In this document: piece by piece, positions 48,731-57,029 of the stretch
Layout of the letters: each line of letters starts with the position of its first letter
Numbering within the stretch: position 1 is the first letter of the stretch
DNA from: Methylogaea oryzae
GTDB lineage: Bacteria; Pseudomonadota; Gammaproteobacteria; Methylococcales; Methylococcaceae
Assembly (NCBI RefSeq): GCF_019669985.1
Contig: NZ_AP019782.1
Span: 2,474,001-2,538,000 of the forward strand
Length of the DNA stretch: 64,000 nucleotides
Reading direction: 5' to 3'
Program-made: the position numbers and the translations under genes
Notes under the pieces: generated by a model
Seen by the model: only the letters and a program-made list of their open reading frames with translations
Database searches by the model: none
What the model was told of the DNA's origin: nothing

Positions 48731-49432
48731 ATGAAACACCACTTCCTCCTAATTACACTGCTTGGGCAACTGTTGCTACCTATAGCCACCGCAGGCACTC
48801 TACTCGAAGGTCGCGTGGTCAGCGTGCATGATGGAGACACTCTCACCGTTCTTACGCCCGAGCATCGCCAAATCAAAATTCGTTTGGCCCAAATCGATGC
48901 CCCAGAAACCAGCCAAGATTTCGGACAGAGATCCAAGCAATCACTGTCCGACCTAGCCTATGGCAAAAACGTCCGCATTGACGCCGAAGCAACCGACAAA
49001 TACGGACGCACTGTGGGCAAAGTGCTAGTCGATGGCCTCGATGCCAATCTGGAGCAAGTAAAGCTAGGTATGGCCTGGGTCTATCGGCAATATGCAAAGG
49101 ATTCCGCCTACTTCACCGCAGAGGACGCCGCCAAGAGCTCGAAGGCGGGCCTGTGGTCGCAACCGAATCCTATCCCGCCCTGGGAGTACCGGCATGGCAG
49201 CCAGAAAGGCAATGCTGTGGTTATCGAGCCGCATACCAAGACCGAAAACGTACGTAGTTCGGTTAATAGCCCACTAGACCCAACCGCCGACAGCGTTCAA
49301 TGCGGAATCAAACGCCTCTGCAAGGAAATGTCTTCTTGTGCCGAAGCCAAGTTTTATATGAACCAGTGTGGCCTATCTCGGTTGGATAGGGATGGGGACG
49401 GAGTGCCATGTGAGGCCTTATGTCCGAACTAA
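48731..49432 (+). CDS. Secreted thermonuclease-like protein with Excalibur domain
   Basis: This 233-residue protein has a signal peptide (about 1-22) and a staphylococcal-nuclease domain (about 25-135; VVSVHDGDTLTV, IRLAQIDAPE, DKYGRTVGKVLVDG, GMAWVYRQYAKD). It ends in an Excalibur calcium-binding motif (DRDGDGVPCE). It probably degrades extracellular or periplasmic DNA. Such genes are common on plasmids and integrative elements. It lies 58 bases after the hicB-like gene with its own ribosome site (AAAGGA). Confidence 0.85.
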   Translation: MKHHFLLITLLGQLLLPIATAGTLLEGRVVSVHDGDTLTVLTPEHRQIKIRLAQIDAPETSQDFGQRSKQSLSDLAYGKNVRIDAEATDKYGRTVGKVLVDGLDANLEQVKLGMAWVYRQYAKDSAYFTAEDAAKSSKAGLWSQPNPIPPWEYRHGSQKGNAVVIEPHTKTENVRSSVNSPLDPTADSVQCGIKRLCKEMSSCAEAKFYMNQCGLSRLDRDGDGVPCEALCPN

Positions 49433-49503
49433 AGGAAACGATCTGCCAGGGGAGCCATGAGATATCGTAAGGCCCGGAAACACGCAATATTTTGGAAATA
49501 GGA

Positions 49504-51651
49504 ATGAATCAGGAACCACTCAAACTGCCGTTTCGTCCACGGGCTAGGTTGCTACAGCTACTTGGAGATCAGCTGATAGGATCGCCTCGACTTGCAATAT
49601 TCGAGTTGGTAAAGAACGCTTACGACGCCGACGCGGAAACGGTGACCGTGACGCTGAAGCACCTCACTACACCAAGCCCGACTATCGTTGTAGAAGATGA
49701 CGGCGAAGGGATGACACTGGAGACGATCCGCGACATCTGGCTGGTGCCTGCTCATGATCATCGGGCCGTTCAGCGTAAGGAGTCCCAACGGACACGACGC
49801 AATCGACTACCGCTCGGTGAGAAGGGGCTTGGCCGTTTCGCAGTTCATAAGCTGGGTGACAAAATCCAACTGGTCACACGCGCAAAGGACAGCTTGGAAT
49901 GCGTTGTCGACATCGACTGGGATGTTCTTATCGAAAAACCATTCCTGTCTGAAGCCGACGTCACCGTACGAACCCGGACGCCCCAGGTATTCATTGGCAC
50001 AAGGACTGGCACGATGCTCACGATCAGCCGACTCAGAGAGAGTAACTGGACGCGAGGAGAAGTGCGCAGACTACTTCGGCAGATCACATCAATTTCATCG
50101 CCATTCGAAGACCGGTCTGATCGATTCAGAACTTTGTTGATAGTCCCTGAGCGTCCCGAGTGGGTCGCCGGTGTTCCCGATGTCGAGGTGTTACTTGACC
50201 GCGCGCCGTGGCGTTTCTCCTTCATCCTAGAAGATGGGCAGCTGGATTGGTCCTATGAATTCAGGGGGGTCACAGGAATCAAACTTGCACCCAGAAGTGC
50301 GGAAATGACAGCGACTTCATTGCTGATTGCCTCGCGTCGCGATGTTGATATCTATGATGATGACCAGGGCGCCAAATCGAAAAAGCCGAAGAAAGTTACT
50401 GCCGACGCAAACCATGCGGAAGGTATTGGACCGATTAGGGGAACATTCTTTGCCTTTGATCGAGACCGGGAGGTTCTCGCGAAACTTGGAGACACCCAGT
50501 TGGTCCAAAACTTCCTTGACGAAAACGGTGGCGTTCGGGTCTATCGTGACGGCATTCGCGTGTACAACTACGGAGAGCCAGGCGATGACTGGCTGGGTCT
50601 TGATCTTCGTCGGGTCAATACTCCGGGCCGCAATCTCAGCAGAAACATCATCATAGGCGCGATTGACCTATCTCTCGCCCATAGTCAAAAGCTTCAGGAA
50701 AAAACCAATCGTGAGGGCTTTGTCGAGAACGACGCATATGCTCGACTTCAGGAACTGGTGCTTGGTGCGCTGTCTATCTTTGAAGTTGAACGCAAGATCG
50801 ACAAAGACAACATCCGTACACTGACTGAGAAGGGCAACGATCCGGAAATCCGAAACATCAGCCAGCCGCTAATGGCGCTGCGCAACGCGGCAAAAAAACA
50901 CAACCTATCCGCGGAACTTGACCCGCTGATCGACAAGGCTGAGAAAAACTACAACGAAATGCGTGACACTATGTTACGTGCCGGTTTGTCCGGTATGGGC
51001 CTAGCCGTCGTTTTCCATGAAATTCAACAGGGTGTGAGACTGCTTTTCGACGCCATCGAATCCGGCGGCAAGCCAGAAACGATACAGGTGCAAGCACGCG
51101 AACTGGTACGAATGCTCGACGGCTTCACCGAACTGCTACGCAAGGGAGACAGGAAGCTTCACAGCCTCAAACACCTCATCCGACGTGTAAGGGACCTCAA
51201 CAAGATTCGGTTCAGAGCCCATAACGTCAAGCTTATCTGTCCAGCCCTCGAGGACAACACCCCGGACATCGAACGAGAATTCTCGTTCGGCCTCATGCTG
51301 GGAGCCTTGAATAATCTTCTCGACAACGCCTTCTATTGGCTCCAAGTGCGCTGGCCGGAAAGCGAAGGCACCGCGCCACGCCAGATCTATATCAATATCG
51401 AACAAGAGCTAGCAGAGGGGCCGGCCATCGTAGTCGCCGACAACGGTCCTGGGTTGGTGGATGACCCAGAACGTCTTACTCGCCCGTTTTTCAGCCGTCG
51501 TCCAGATGGCATGGGGATCGGGCTTTACTACACAAACATGGTGATGGAGCTGAATGGTGGGCGCCTGGGGTTTCCTGACGCCGAGGAAGCTAATGCCCCA
51601 AAAAACCTCGATGGCGCAGTACTCGCATTGATTTTCGGTAAAGGAAGGTAA
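49504..51651 (+). CDS. Protein with two GHKL ATPase domains, putative defence component
   Basis: The product is 715 residues from the ATG at 49504; a TTG at 49492 is in frame. The first GHKL domain is MutL/Hsp90/MORC-like: N-box ELVKNAYDADA, DDGEGM, and the lid GEKGLGRFAVHKLG. A middle region follows, then a second, histidine-kinase-like part: a DHp-like helix with VVFHEIQQGVRLLFDAI (His near 504), N-box LNNLLDNAFYW, VADNGPGL and GMGIGLYYTNMVM. Two complete ATP sites in one soluble chain are unusual. It is followed after 3 bases by a receiver-like gene, then vsr. It may be an ATP-driven sensor in a restriction-type system; that role is inferred from context. Confidence 0.82.
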   Translation: MNQEPLKLPFRPRARLLQLLGDQLIGSPRLAIFELVKNAYDADAETVTVTLKHLTTPSPTIVVEDDGEGMTLETIRDIWLVPAHDHRAVQRKESQRTRRNRLPLGEKGLGRFAVHKLGDKIQLVTRAKDSLECVVDIDWDVLIEKPFLSEADVTVRTRTPQVFIGTRTGTMLTISRLRESNWTRGEVRRLLRQITSISSPFEDRSDRFRTLLIVPERPEWVAGVPDVEVLLDRAPWRFSFILEDGQLDWSYEFRGVTGIKLAPRSAEMTATSLLIASRRDVDIYDDDQGAKSKKPKKVTADANHAEGIGPIRGTFFAFDRDREVLAKLGDTQLVQNFLDENGGVRVYRDGIRVYNYGEPGDDWLGLDLRRVNTPGRNLSRNIIIGAIDLSLAHSQKLQEKTNREGFVENDAYARLQELVLGALSIFEVERKIDKDNIRTLTEKGNDPEIRNISQPLMALRNAAKKHNLSAELDPLIDKAEKNYNEMRDTMLRAGLSGMGLAVVFHEIQQGVRLLFDAIESGGKPETIQVQARELVRMLDGFTELLRKGDRKLHSLKHLIRRVRDLNKIRFRAHNVKLICPALEDNTPDIEREFSFGLMLGALNNLLDNAFYWLQVRWPESEGTAPRQIYINIEQELAEGPAIVVADNGPGLVDDPERLTRPFFSRRPDGMGIGLYYTNMVMELNGGRLGFPDAEEANAPKNLDGAVLALIFGKGR

Positions 51652-51654
51652 GCG

Positions 51655-52980
51655 GTGATTTTTTCTGCACCACGTTTCGTTGTTGTTGATGACAAAGAGC
51701 AGCATCTACTCGCCATCACACAGGCATTTCAGCAACTAGGCTCTCCTTGCCTGGGCATTCATTACGACCCAGCTGAAGACTTGAATAGGGATCACTTCCG
51801 TAGCGTCCGATGCCTGTTTTTTGACCTACATTTAATGGATGGCTTGGCTGGCACAGATCATCGTCGGCATTATGCGTTGATCGCCTCGATACTAGAAGAA
51901 AATATCAGCCCGCGAGGAGGTCCTTTCATCCTTGTCGTTTGGACAGAACACGCGCATCTCAAAAATGAGCTACAGGAGTACCTAGAGGCAAATCTCGACC
52001 CAACCAAACTGTATACCAGACCTTTGGCCGTACTTAGCTTAGCAAAAGAGGAGTTCATCCATACGGACACCGGTACCGTTAAAGATTCAATCGATATCCG
52101 CAATGCCATTAGGCACACAGTGCTGTCAAATGCCCAGCTCGCAGTTTTGCTAGGATGGGAATCCGACGTACAGGGAGCAGCGGGTGACACTATGGCCTCC
52201 CTGCTGAACTTGATACCTATTACCCAGAGAACAAGCGCTTCATTTTCCGGTGCACTAGATAAGATATTAAGCCGACTTGCACGTGAGGCTGTTGGCCCCA
52301 AAAACGTTGAATTAGACCATCGCGCCGCAATTAACAACGCCCTTGCGCCTATTCTGATTGATCGAATCATGAATCAGCGTGTTGAAGAACACCCCAACGA
52401 ACTGTGGAAAAAGGCAGTTACACTTTACGAAGATGAAAGTTCCGCCGATGCTGACGAGGCTGGCCCTATCAATTGGATGCTGCACTTGGCGACACCAGAT
52501 TCAGAAAAAATACGGCCAACCGATTGGGGAGCGGTTGTTGCTTGGCCGTTCGGTTGGACAGATAATGTGCTGTCACGGTGGACAGGACTGACCATTCAAG
52601 AGATGCTATGTGACGAATTCAAACTCAAGACCGACGCAAAGTATAATCCCGTTCTCGTCAGAATTGGAGCGGCCTGTGACTATGCTCAGAACAAGAAAGG
52701 GCCAATTACATACTTATTCGCTCTTGAAGTTCTGGAAGAATATAAGCAGAAGAATAAAACGCCAGATTCTATTTGGAAATCACCTACTTTTGTTAACCCC
52801 ACATCATCGCAGGTCTTTCGCCTTAACGTGCATGTTCGTTTTCCAATAACCTGCATTCGGAAATCTCATTGCCGATGGACGAGTCGTTACCGCCTCCGAG
52901 AGCAATTGCTGATGAATCTTATTACCTCGGCAAGCAATTATATGTCCCGACCAGGCATAGTCCAGTTACCGGTCAGATGA
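51655..52980 (+). CDS. Receiver-like protein with large unknown C-terminal domain
   Basis: The 441-residue product has a GTG start with GGAAGG eight bases upstream. Residues 8-120 resemble a receiver: VVVDDK (Asp12-13), FFDLHLMDG (Asp57) and VVWTE (Thr97), while the usual Lys-Pro reads Arg-Pro (YTRPL). The remaining 320 residues match no family I recognise. It is coupled to the double-GHKL gene and could be its phospho-acceptor. The last 45 residues are Cys- and Arg-rich and unlike the rest. A better-looking continuation exists in another frame (about 52845-53003), so a frameshift is possible. Confidence 0.7.
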   Translation: MIFSAPRFVVVDDKEQHLLAITQAFQQLGSPCLGIHYDPAEDLNRDHFRSVRCLFFDLHLMDGLAGTDHRRHYALIASILEENISPRGGPFILVVWTEHAHLKNELQEYLEANLDPTKLYTRPLAVLSLAKEEFIHTDTGTVKDSIDIRNAIRHTVLSNAQLAVLLGWESDVQGAAGDTMASLLNLIPITQRTSASFSGALDKILSRLAREAVGPKNVELDHRAAINNALAPILIDRIMNQRVEEHPNELWKKAVTLYEDESSADADEAGPINWMLHLATPDSEKIRPTDWGAVVAWPFGWTDNVLSRWTGLTIQEMLCDEFKLKTDAKYNPVLVRIGAACDYAQNKKGPITYLFALEVLEEYKQKNKTPDSIWKSPTFVNPTSSQVFRLNVHVRFPITCIRKSHCRWTSRYRLREQLLMNLITSASNYMSRPGIVQLPVR

Positions 52981-52990
52981 TTGCGAATCT

Positions 52991-53404
52991 TTGGACGTCC
53001 TGACGCCCGAACAACGTTCTGTCCTGATGTCACGAATTCGGGGCAAAGACACAAAGCCCGAGCTTGTGGTCAGGCGCCTTGCGCACGCGCTTGGCTTCCG
53101 CTATAGGCTGCACCGTCGAGACTTACCTGGTAGCCCTGATCTGGTGTTTCCCCGCCTCAGAAAAGTGATTCTGGTGCATGGCTGCTTCTGGCATCGCCAT
53201 CCTGGATGTCGATTTGCTTACTCGCCAAAGTCGAACACCGCGTTCTGGGAGGCGAAATTCGCCGCGAATGTCAAGCGCGATCACCTTACCCAGAAGAGTC
53301 TTGAGGAGCAAGGATGGGATTGCTTGATCATCTGGGAGTGTGAAATCAAAGATATTGTGGAACTTTCCAGGCGCCTGCAAAGATTCCTCGCTGGACAAGA
53401 TTGA
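52991..53404 (+). CDS. vsr: Vsr, very short patch mismatch endonuclease
   Basis: Vsr nicks T:G mismatches formed by deamination of 5-methylcytosine and is usually encoded near a C5 methyltransferase. The 137-residue product has MSRIRGKDTKPELVVRR, the catalytic Asp in LPGSPDLVF, the zinc/His segment VHGCFWHRHPGC, NVKRD and the C-terminal LIIWECE. The TTG start at 52991 is chosen for family length. It begins 10 bases after the receiver-like gene. The methyltransferase at 54427-55407 is its probable partner. Confidence 0.92.
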   Translation: MDVLTPEQRSVLMSRIRGKDTKPELVVRRLAHALGFRYRLHRRDLPGSPDLVFPRLRKVILVHGCFWHRHPGCRFAYSPKSNTAFWEAKFAANVKRDHLTQKSLEEQGWDCLIIWECEIKDIVELSRRLQRFLAGQD

Positions 53405-53486
53405 ACACACCAGGACACGTTTAAAATTGGCTCACATAACACGGCACGCCTGCCTCGGCTAAACTTTGATATTAGGTCTCATCAAT

Positions 53487-54332
53487 ATGCAGCACCTACT
53501 CCATACATCCCTACTCGTGTATGCGCAAATCCGCGACGAACTGAGGCATGTGCTAGACGCCTCTCGCTCAATCGACGAGCGCTACAGCAAATTCGCTGCT
53601 ACCCAACTGCACTACTATTCGGAGCGTTGCCAGTCGCTAAATGTCTTGCTTCAGCAGGGGAAGCTTTGGGATTGCGACATCATCATGCGCGCTGCACTCG
53701 AATGTGCAACGCGCTTCATCTTTGTCAGCATAGCCACTTCAGACGAGAGATATCGTCGAATCGAGGAATACACCATAGAACTAAACGAGATTGAGGACCT
53801 GCTGCGGTCGGAGAAGGCCAAAGCTGCTATCGCGTCATCCACAGATGCCGACACCATCATGCTAGTAGGAGGCGTCATTTTGACTCCTGAGAGGGAAGCA
53901 GAACTTCGCGCGCGATGGCCAAAAGCCAAACGCGCTGCACTAAAGCAAAAGTGGTCGTTCTCCGAAATTGTCCGAGAGCTCACAAACTTCCAGGCCGGAC
54001 AACTAGACCTCCGTAAGTACAAGAGCTTCCTACACGGCTATGGAATCAGTAGTCACCTGATCCACGCAGACCAGACCGCAATGAATTTGGTCTGGGATCG
54101 TGTTCGTCGCGAACCGAATGAGCGCAATACACTTGAGCGCGCCCATTTCGCGCGTCTATCCACCGATCCAGTGTCAGTCTTATTCCTATGTTGGCGTGCG
54201 ATGGTCTTCGCGACAGGCGTCGACTGCAGGAACTCGGAAATTGTTTGCAATCTCCTCCACTTGCATGAAGAAGCGAATGTATTTCACCGCGCCTTCGCGG
54301 AATCACAAGCGCACGTCTATCAACACGGCTAA
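53487..54332 (+). CDS. DUF5677-like helical protein
   Basis: The product is 281 residues from the ATG at 53487; a TTG at 53466 is in frame. It is all-helical, with the pattern of DUF5677: an arginine-containing core helix (CDIIMRAALECATRFIFVS), a middle acidic helix, and HGYGISSHLIHADQTAMNLVWDR, where the SxxxHxD-type residues resemble a buried active or binding site. Biochemical function is unknown. It lies between vsr and dcm within the defence-like cargo, and is convergent with dcm. Confidence 0.6.
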   Translation: MQHLLHTSLLVYAQIRDELRHVLDASRSIDERYSKFAATQLHYYSERCQSLNVLLQQGKLWDCDIIMRAALECATRFIFVSIATSDERYRRIEEYTIELNEIEDLLRSEKAKAAIASSTDADTIMLVGGVILTPEREAELRARWPKAKRAALKQKWSFSEIVRELTNFQAGQLDLRKYKSFLHGYGISSHLIHADQTAMNLVWDRVRREPNERNTLERAHFARLSTDPVSVLFLCWRAMVFATGVDCRNSEIVCNLLHLHEEANVFHRAFAESQAHVYQHG

Positions 54333-54426
54333 CCCCGGCCTCTCGGCAAGGTCGACTGTCAGATCTAGTCTGAACTCCTACACATCATGTGTAACCGGTC
54401 TCGCGGCATATCCGCACCGGAACCAA

Positions 54427-55407
54427 TCATGTTGCCGGGATACCAATATTTTTATTGAAATTGATCCATTGAAATATCGCAGTCATCACATCAGAGCAAA
54501 CGCCATTCCCACAGAGTTTCACCTTCTCGCGCCGACTCCCATATGGGAGCTTGTGCTCATTACCCCCCCCCATGGCTCTCAGCAGCTCACTGGGTTGCAA
54601 CATGCGAAGATAGGGCTCATTGCCATTCCAGGTGACCAAACCGAAACGGTCAATGGTCGTTACCGTACGCAGGGGAACATCGAGTGTTTGCCACCCACCG
54701 CCATAGTCGGAACCGTAATAGACAATGATGAACGGCACACCTCGTCCGAGATGGGCAATTGCGCGTTCTGCACGTTCAATCGTTGCTTTGGCACGCCCGG
54801 GGCTATATAGCTTTGTAGAGCGATAGGAACTCCCCCAGTCTATGGTATCCCTTGCGCACATACGAGTCCCATCCGAAAAAGCCAGAAGTTGCCCTTTCGT
54901 GACAACGGTCCCCTCCCGATCGCAAATCAGGAACATCCGTTTCCGTGCTTGAGCAGAGCCGAAATCGGCTGAGTTCAAGTGCAGATCACTGACTTGGTAA
55001 CCAAGATTTTCGATCGTCTCGACAAGCTCGTTATGCCGATCCCATTTTTTCATTCTGTTCACGTTCTCGACGATCAACCAGCGAGGCTCCATGGCCTCAA
55101 CCCACGGCACTATGCCAATAGCTGTTTCCCGACTGCGCTCAGACCCTGGCTTTGCACCTCTGGCTATTGAATGCGACGTACACTCCGGTGATGTTAGAAG
55201 TACGTCTGGCCTGTAGGTTTGACCTAGACCTTTGATATCCACGTTTTCTATGTAATCGGTCACAACCTCCGCGCAAGGGAAATTGGCCTTGTACGTCTTT
55301 GTCGCCATGTGCCACGCGTCCAGTCCAACCAAAGGACGCCCTCCACCTCGAACGGCCCCCCTGGCACCGAAACCACCGCCACAGAATAAATCAACAAAAG
55401 TTGCCAT
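54427..55407 (-). CDS. DNA C5-cytosine methyltransferase (Dcm family)
   Basis: This 326-residue enzyme methylates cytosine in DNA. It has motif I (FVDLFCGGGFGARG), motif IV with catalytic Cys (TSPECTSHS, where the usual PPC reads PEC), motif VI (VENVNRM), motif VIII (AQARKRMFLI), and motifs IX-X at the C-terminus (LTVxxx-type RTVTTIDR, LCGNGVC). The recognition sequence cannot be read. It is convergent with the DUF5677 gene and paired by function with vsr. Its own 173-bp upstream region separates it from tnsF. Confidence 0.93.
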   Translation of the reverse strand: MATFVDLFCGGGFGARGAVRGGGRPLVGLDAWHMATKTYKANFPCAEVVTDYIENVDIKGLGQTYRPDVLLTSPECTSHSIARGAKPGSERSRETAIGIVPWVEAMEPRWLIVENVNRMKKWDRHNELVETIENLGYQVSDLHLNSADFGSAQARKRMFLICDREGTVVTKGQLLAFSDGTRMCARDTIDWGSSYRSTKLYSPGRAKATIERAERAIAHLGRGVPFIIVYYGSDYGGGWQTLDVPLRTVTTIDRFGLVTWNGNEPYLRMLQPSELLRAMGGGNEHKLPYGSRREKVKLCGNGVCSDVMTAIFQWINFNKNIGIPAT

Positions 55408-55580
55408 CGTTCCTTCGCTCTACCAAGCCCAGTTACTATGACGCCAGGTTACCAGGTCTATGTTGAATTGCAAGCATCCAACAACGCCGGAAGCCCCATC
55501 GATGTGCCGCAACCACGCGGTGGCCAGTATCAACGAGGCATACCAGGCCACTACACACCTTGCATCGCTGCCGCATTACG

Positions 55581-57029
55581 CTACACATCTGGCGCCACCC
55601 TCGGAATCCAATATTGTCTTCCATCCAACCGCACAATGAGCCCGTCATCCGGACTCGCGATGATATCGCCACCAATCACCCTAAGCCCGACCTTCTTCGG
55701 TAGTCCATGGAAATACGCCAGCGCCACCGACACCCATCGTCGAATGAACGCTTCGCCTTCACCAGGCTCCCGCATCAGTAACAACATTTCCGCTTCAAGC
55801 GCCTTCTTCCGATTTGACTTCACCTTGATCTCGTTGACCTTTGGCAACGCGATGTCGGAACCATGCACATTCCTCAGATACCGAACAAAGCCGGAAACCG
55901 CAGCTCGCTGGCCCGGAGTGTTTTCCAGATAAGCATCGAGCACCAGCTGATCCGGAGGTGTCCGCTCCATCTCTTTGCCCTTGAGGAGCAAGGCTGCTGC
56001 GGGGGTCAAGGCGAGCCTGATGGAACGCAGGGTCGTTTTCTCATCCTCCAGCTCTGACATCAAAACCTTGTGATAACCATTCAAAATGGCCCATGCCTGC
56101 GAACCATGACCAACCTTATCCAAAGTTGCCGAAATCCTTCGTCTGTTGGAGTCTTCCTCCCTTGCAACAGCGTCCGTGACCACCAGGTCACTTGCCTGCA
56201 TCCATCTCACAGGCAGCAGCACGCGGCGTAGGCGCTGCGCACCAAAGTGGCCCAGCAACGCGGTATAGTCCGGGATGGTTTTCCAGCGTTGTTCGATATC
56301 CAGGAAGAACGGCAAATAGCGATTCACTGTAATCGCTGCCTTATTTTCTCCGACCTCTTCCGCAAGCCATTTCCCAAAACCTCGGAAATAATCGGCCATT
56401 TGCGGCACTGCGAACGTTGCGCAGTCCACCGCCACTCGCTTATCCAACAATCCACGCCAATAGCACGGTTCGCATTGATTGCCGCGACCGGCTGGCATAG
56501 CTTGACCACATACAGGGCATGCGATGTCACCCTTTTCTCGACATGCCTTGCAGAGCATGTGTCCATCCGGCGCCGGCTCAAGGAGCCGATGTCGACGACA
56601 TGCCTCGCAAGTGCGGTAATCCGCCCTGGCGCACTTCGGACATAGTCGCTTGTCATGCCCTAGGCGAAGAACCCTGGCCAATCGTTTGGAAAGCGTTCCG
56701 CAAACTTCACAGGGTTCTGCCTCACCGAAATACGGTGCGCAGACGTTGCACACAGGGCCGTAGGGAGTGATTTTCCCGACCTCGTACTTTCCTTTGCCGC
56801 ATCGGGCGCATGGCTTGGCGACTTGGCACGACCGACAGACCGCCGCAGGATCGTCCTTCGGCAACCTAGCGAAATTGCCGCATTTCGGGCAGATACGCCG
56901 CTTGAATACGCGGGCGTAGCACGTACCGCAATACCTGTGTTCCTTGTAGACCCGCCATATCCTGGCTACGGTCTTGCCACATTCATCGCACCTATGCTCA
57001 ACAAAGGATGGTGGAGCGAATTCAATCAT
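55581..57029 (-). CDS. tnsF: TnsF-like comM target selector (zinc ribbons plus inactive tyrosine recombinase domain)
   Basis: The 482-residue product has an N-terminal array of at least eight CxxC pairs (residues 14-190), i.e. several tandem zinc ribbons, then a helical region (about 200-310) and a C-terminal part (about 340-475). The C-terminal part is the size of a tyrosine-recombinase catalytic domain but has no R-H-R-Y set near the end (it finishes WIPRVAPDV). TnsF with an inactivated recombinase fold directs Tn6022-like transposons to comM, the gene hit here. Its ATG overlaps the tniQ stop (ATGA), so it belongs to the transposition operon. The assignment rests on context plus domain pattern. 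Confidence 0.8.
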   Translation of the reverse strand: MIEFAPPSFVEHRCDECGKTVARIWRVYKEHRYCGTCYARVFKRRICPKCGNFARLPKDDPAAVCRSCQVAKPCARCGKGKYEVGKITPYGPVCNVCAPYFGEAEPCEVCGTLSKRLARVLRLGHDKRLCPKCARADYRTCEACRRHRLLEPAPDGHMLCKACREKGDIACPVCGQAMPAGRGNQCEPCYWRGLLDKRVAVDCATFAVPQMADYFRGFGKWLAEEVGENKAAITVNRYLPFFLDIEQRWKTIPDYTALLGHFGAQRLRRVLLPVRWMQASDLVVTDAVAREEDSNRRRISATLDKVGHGSQAWAILNGYHKVLMSELEDEKTTLRSIRLALTPAAALLLKGKEMERTPPDQLVLDAYLENTPGQRAAVSGFVRYLRNVHGSDIALPKVNEIKVKSNRKKALEAEMLLLMREPGEGEAFIRRWVSVALAYFHGLPKKVGLRVIGGDIIASPDDGLIVRLDGRQYWIPRVAPDV

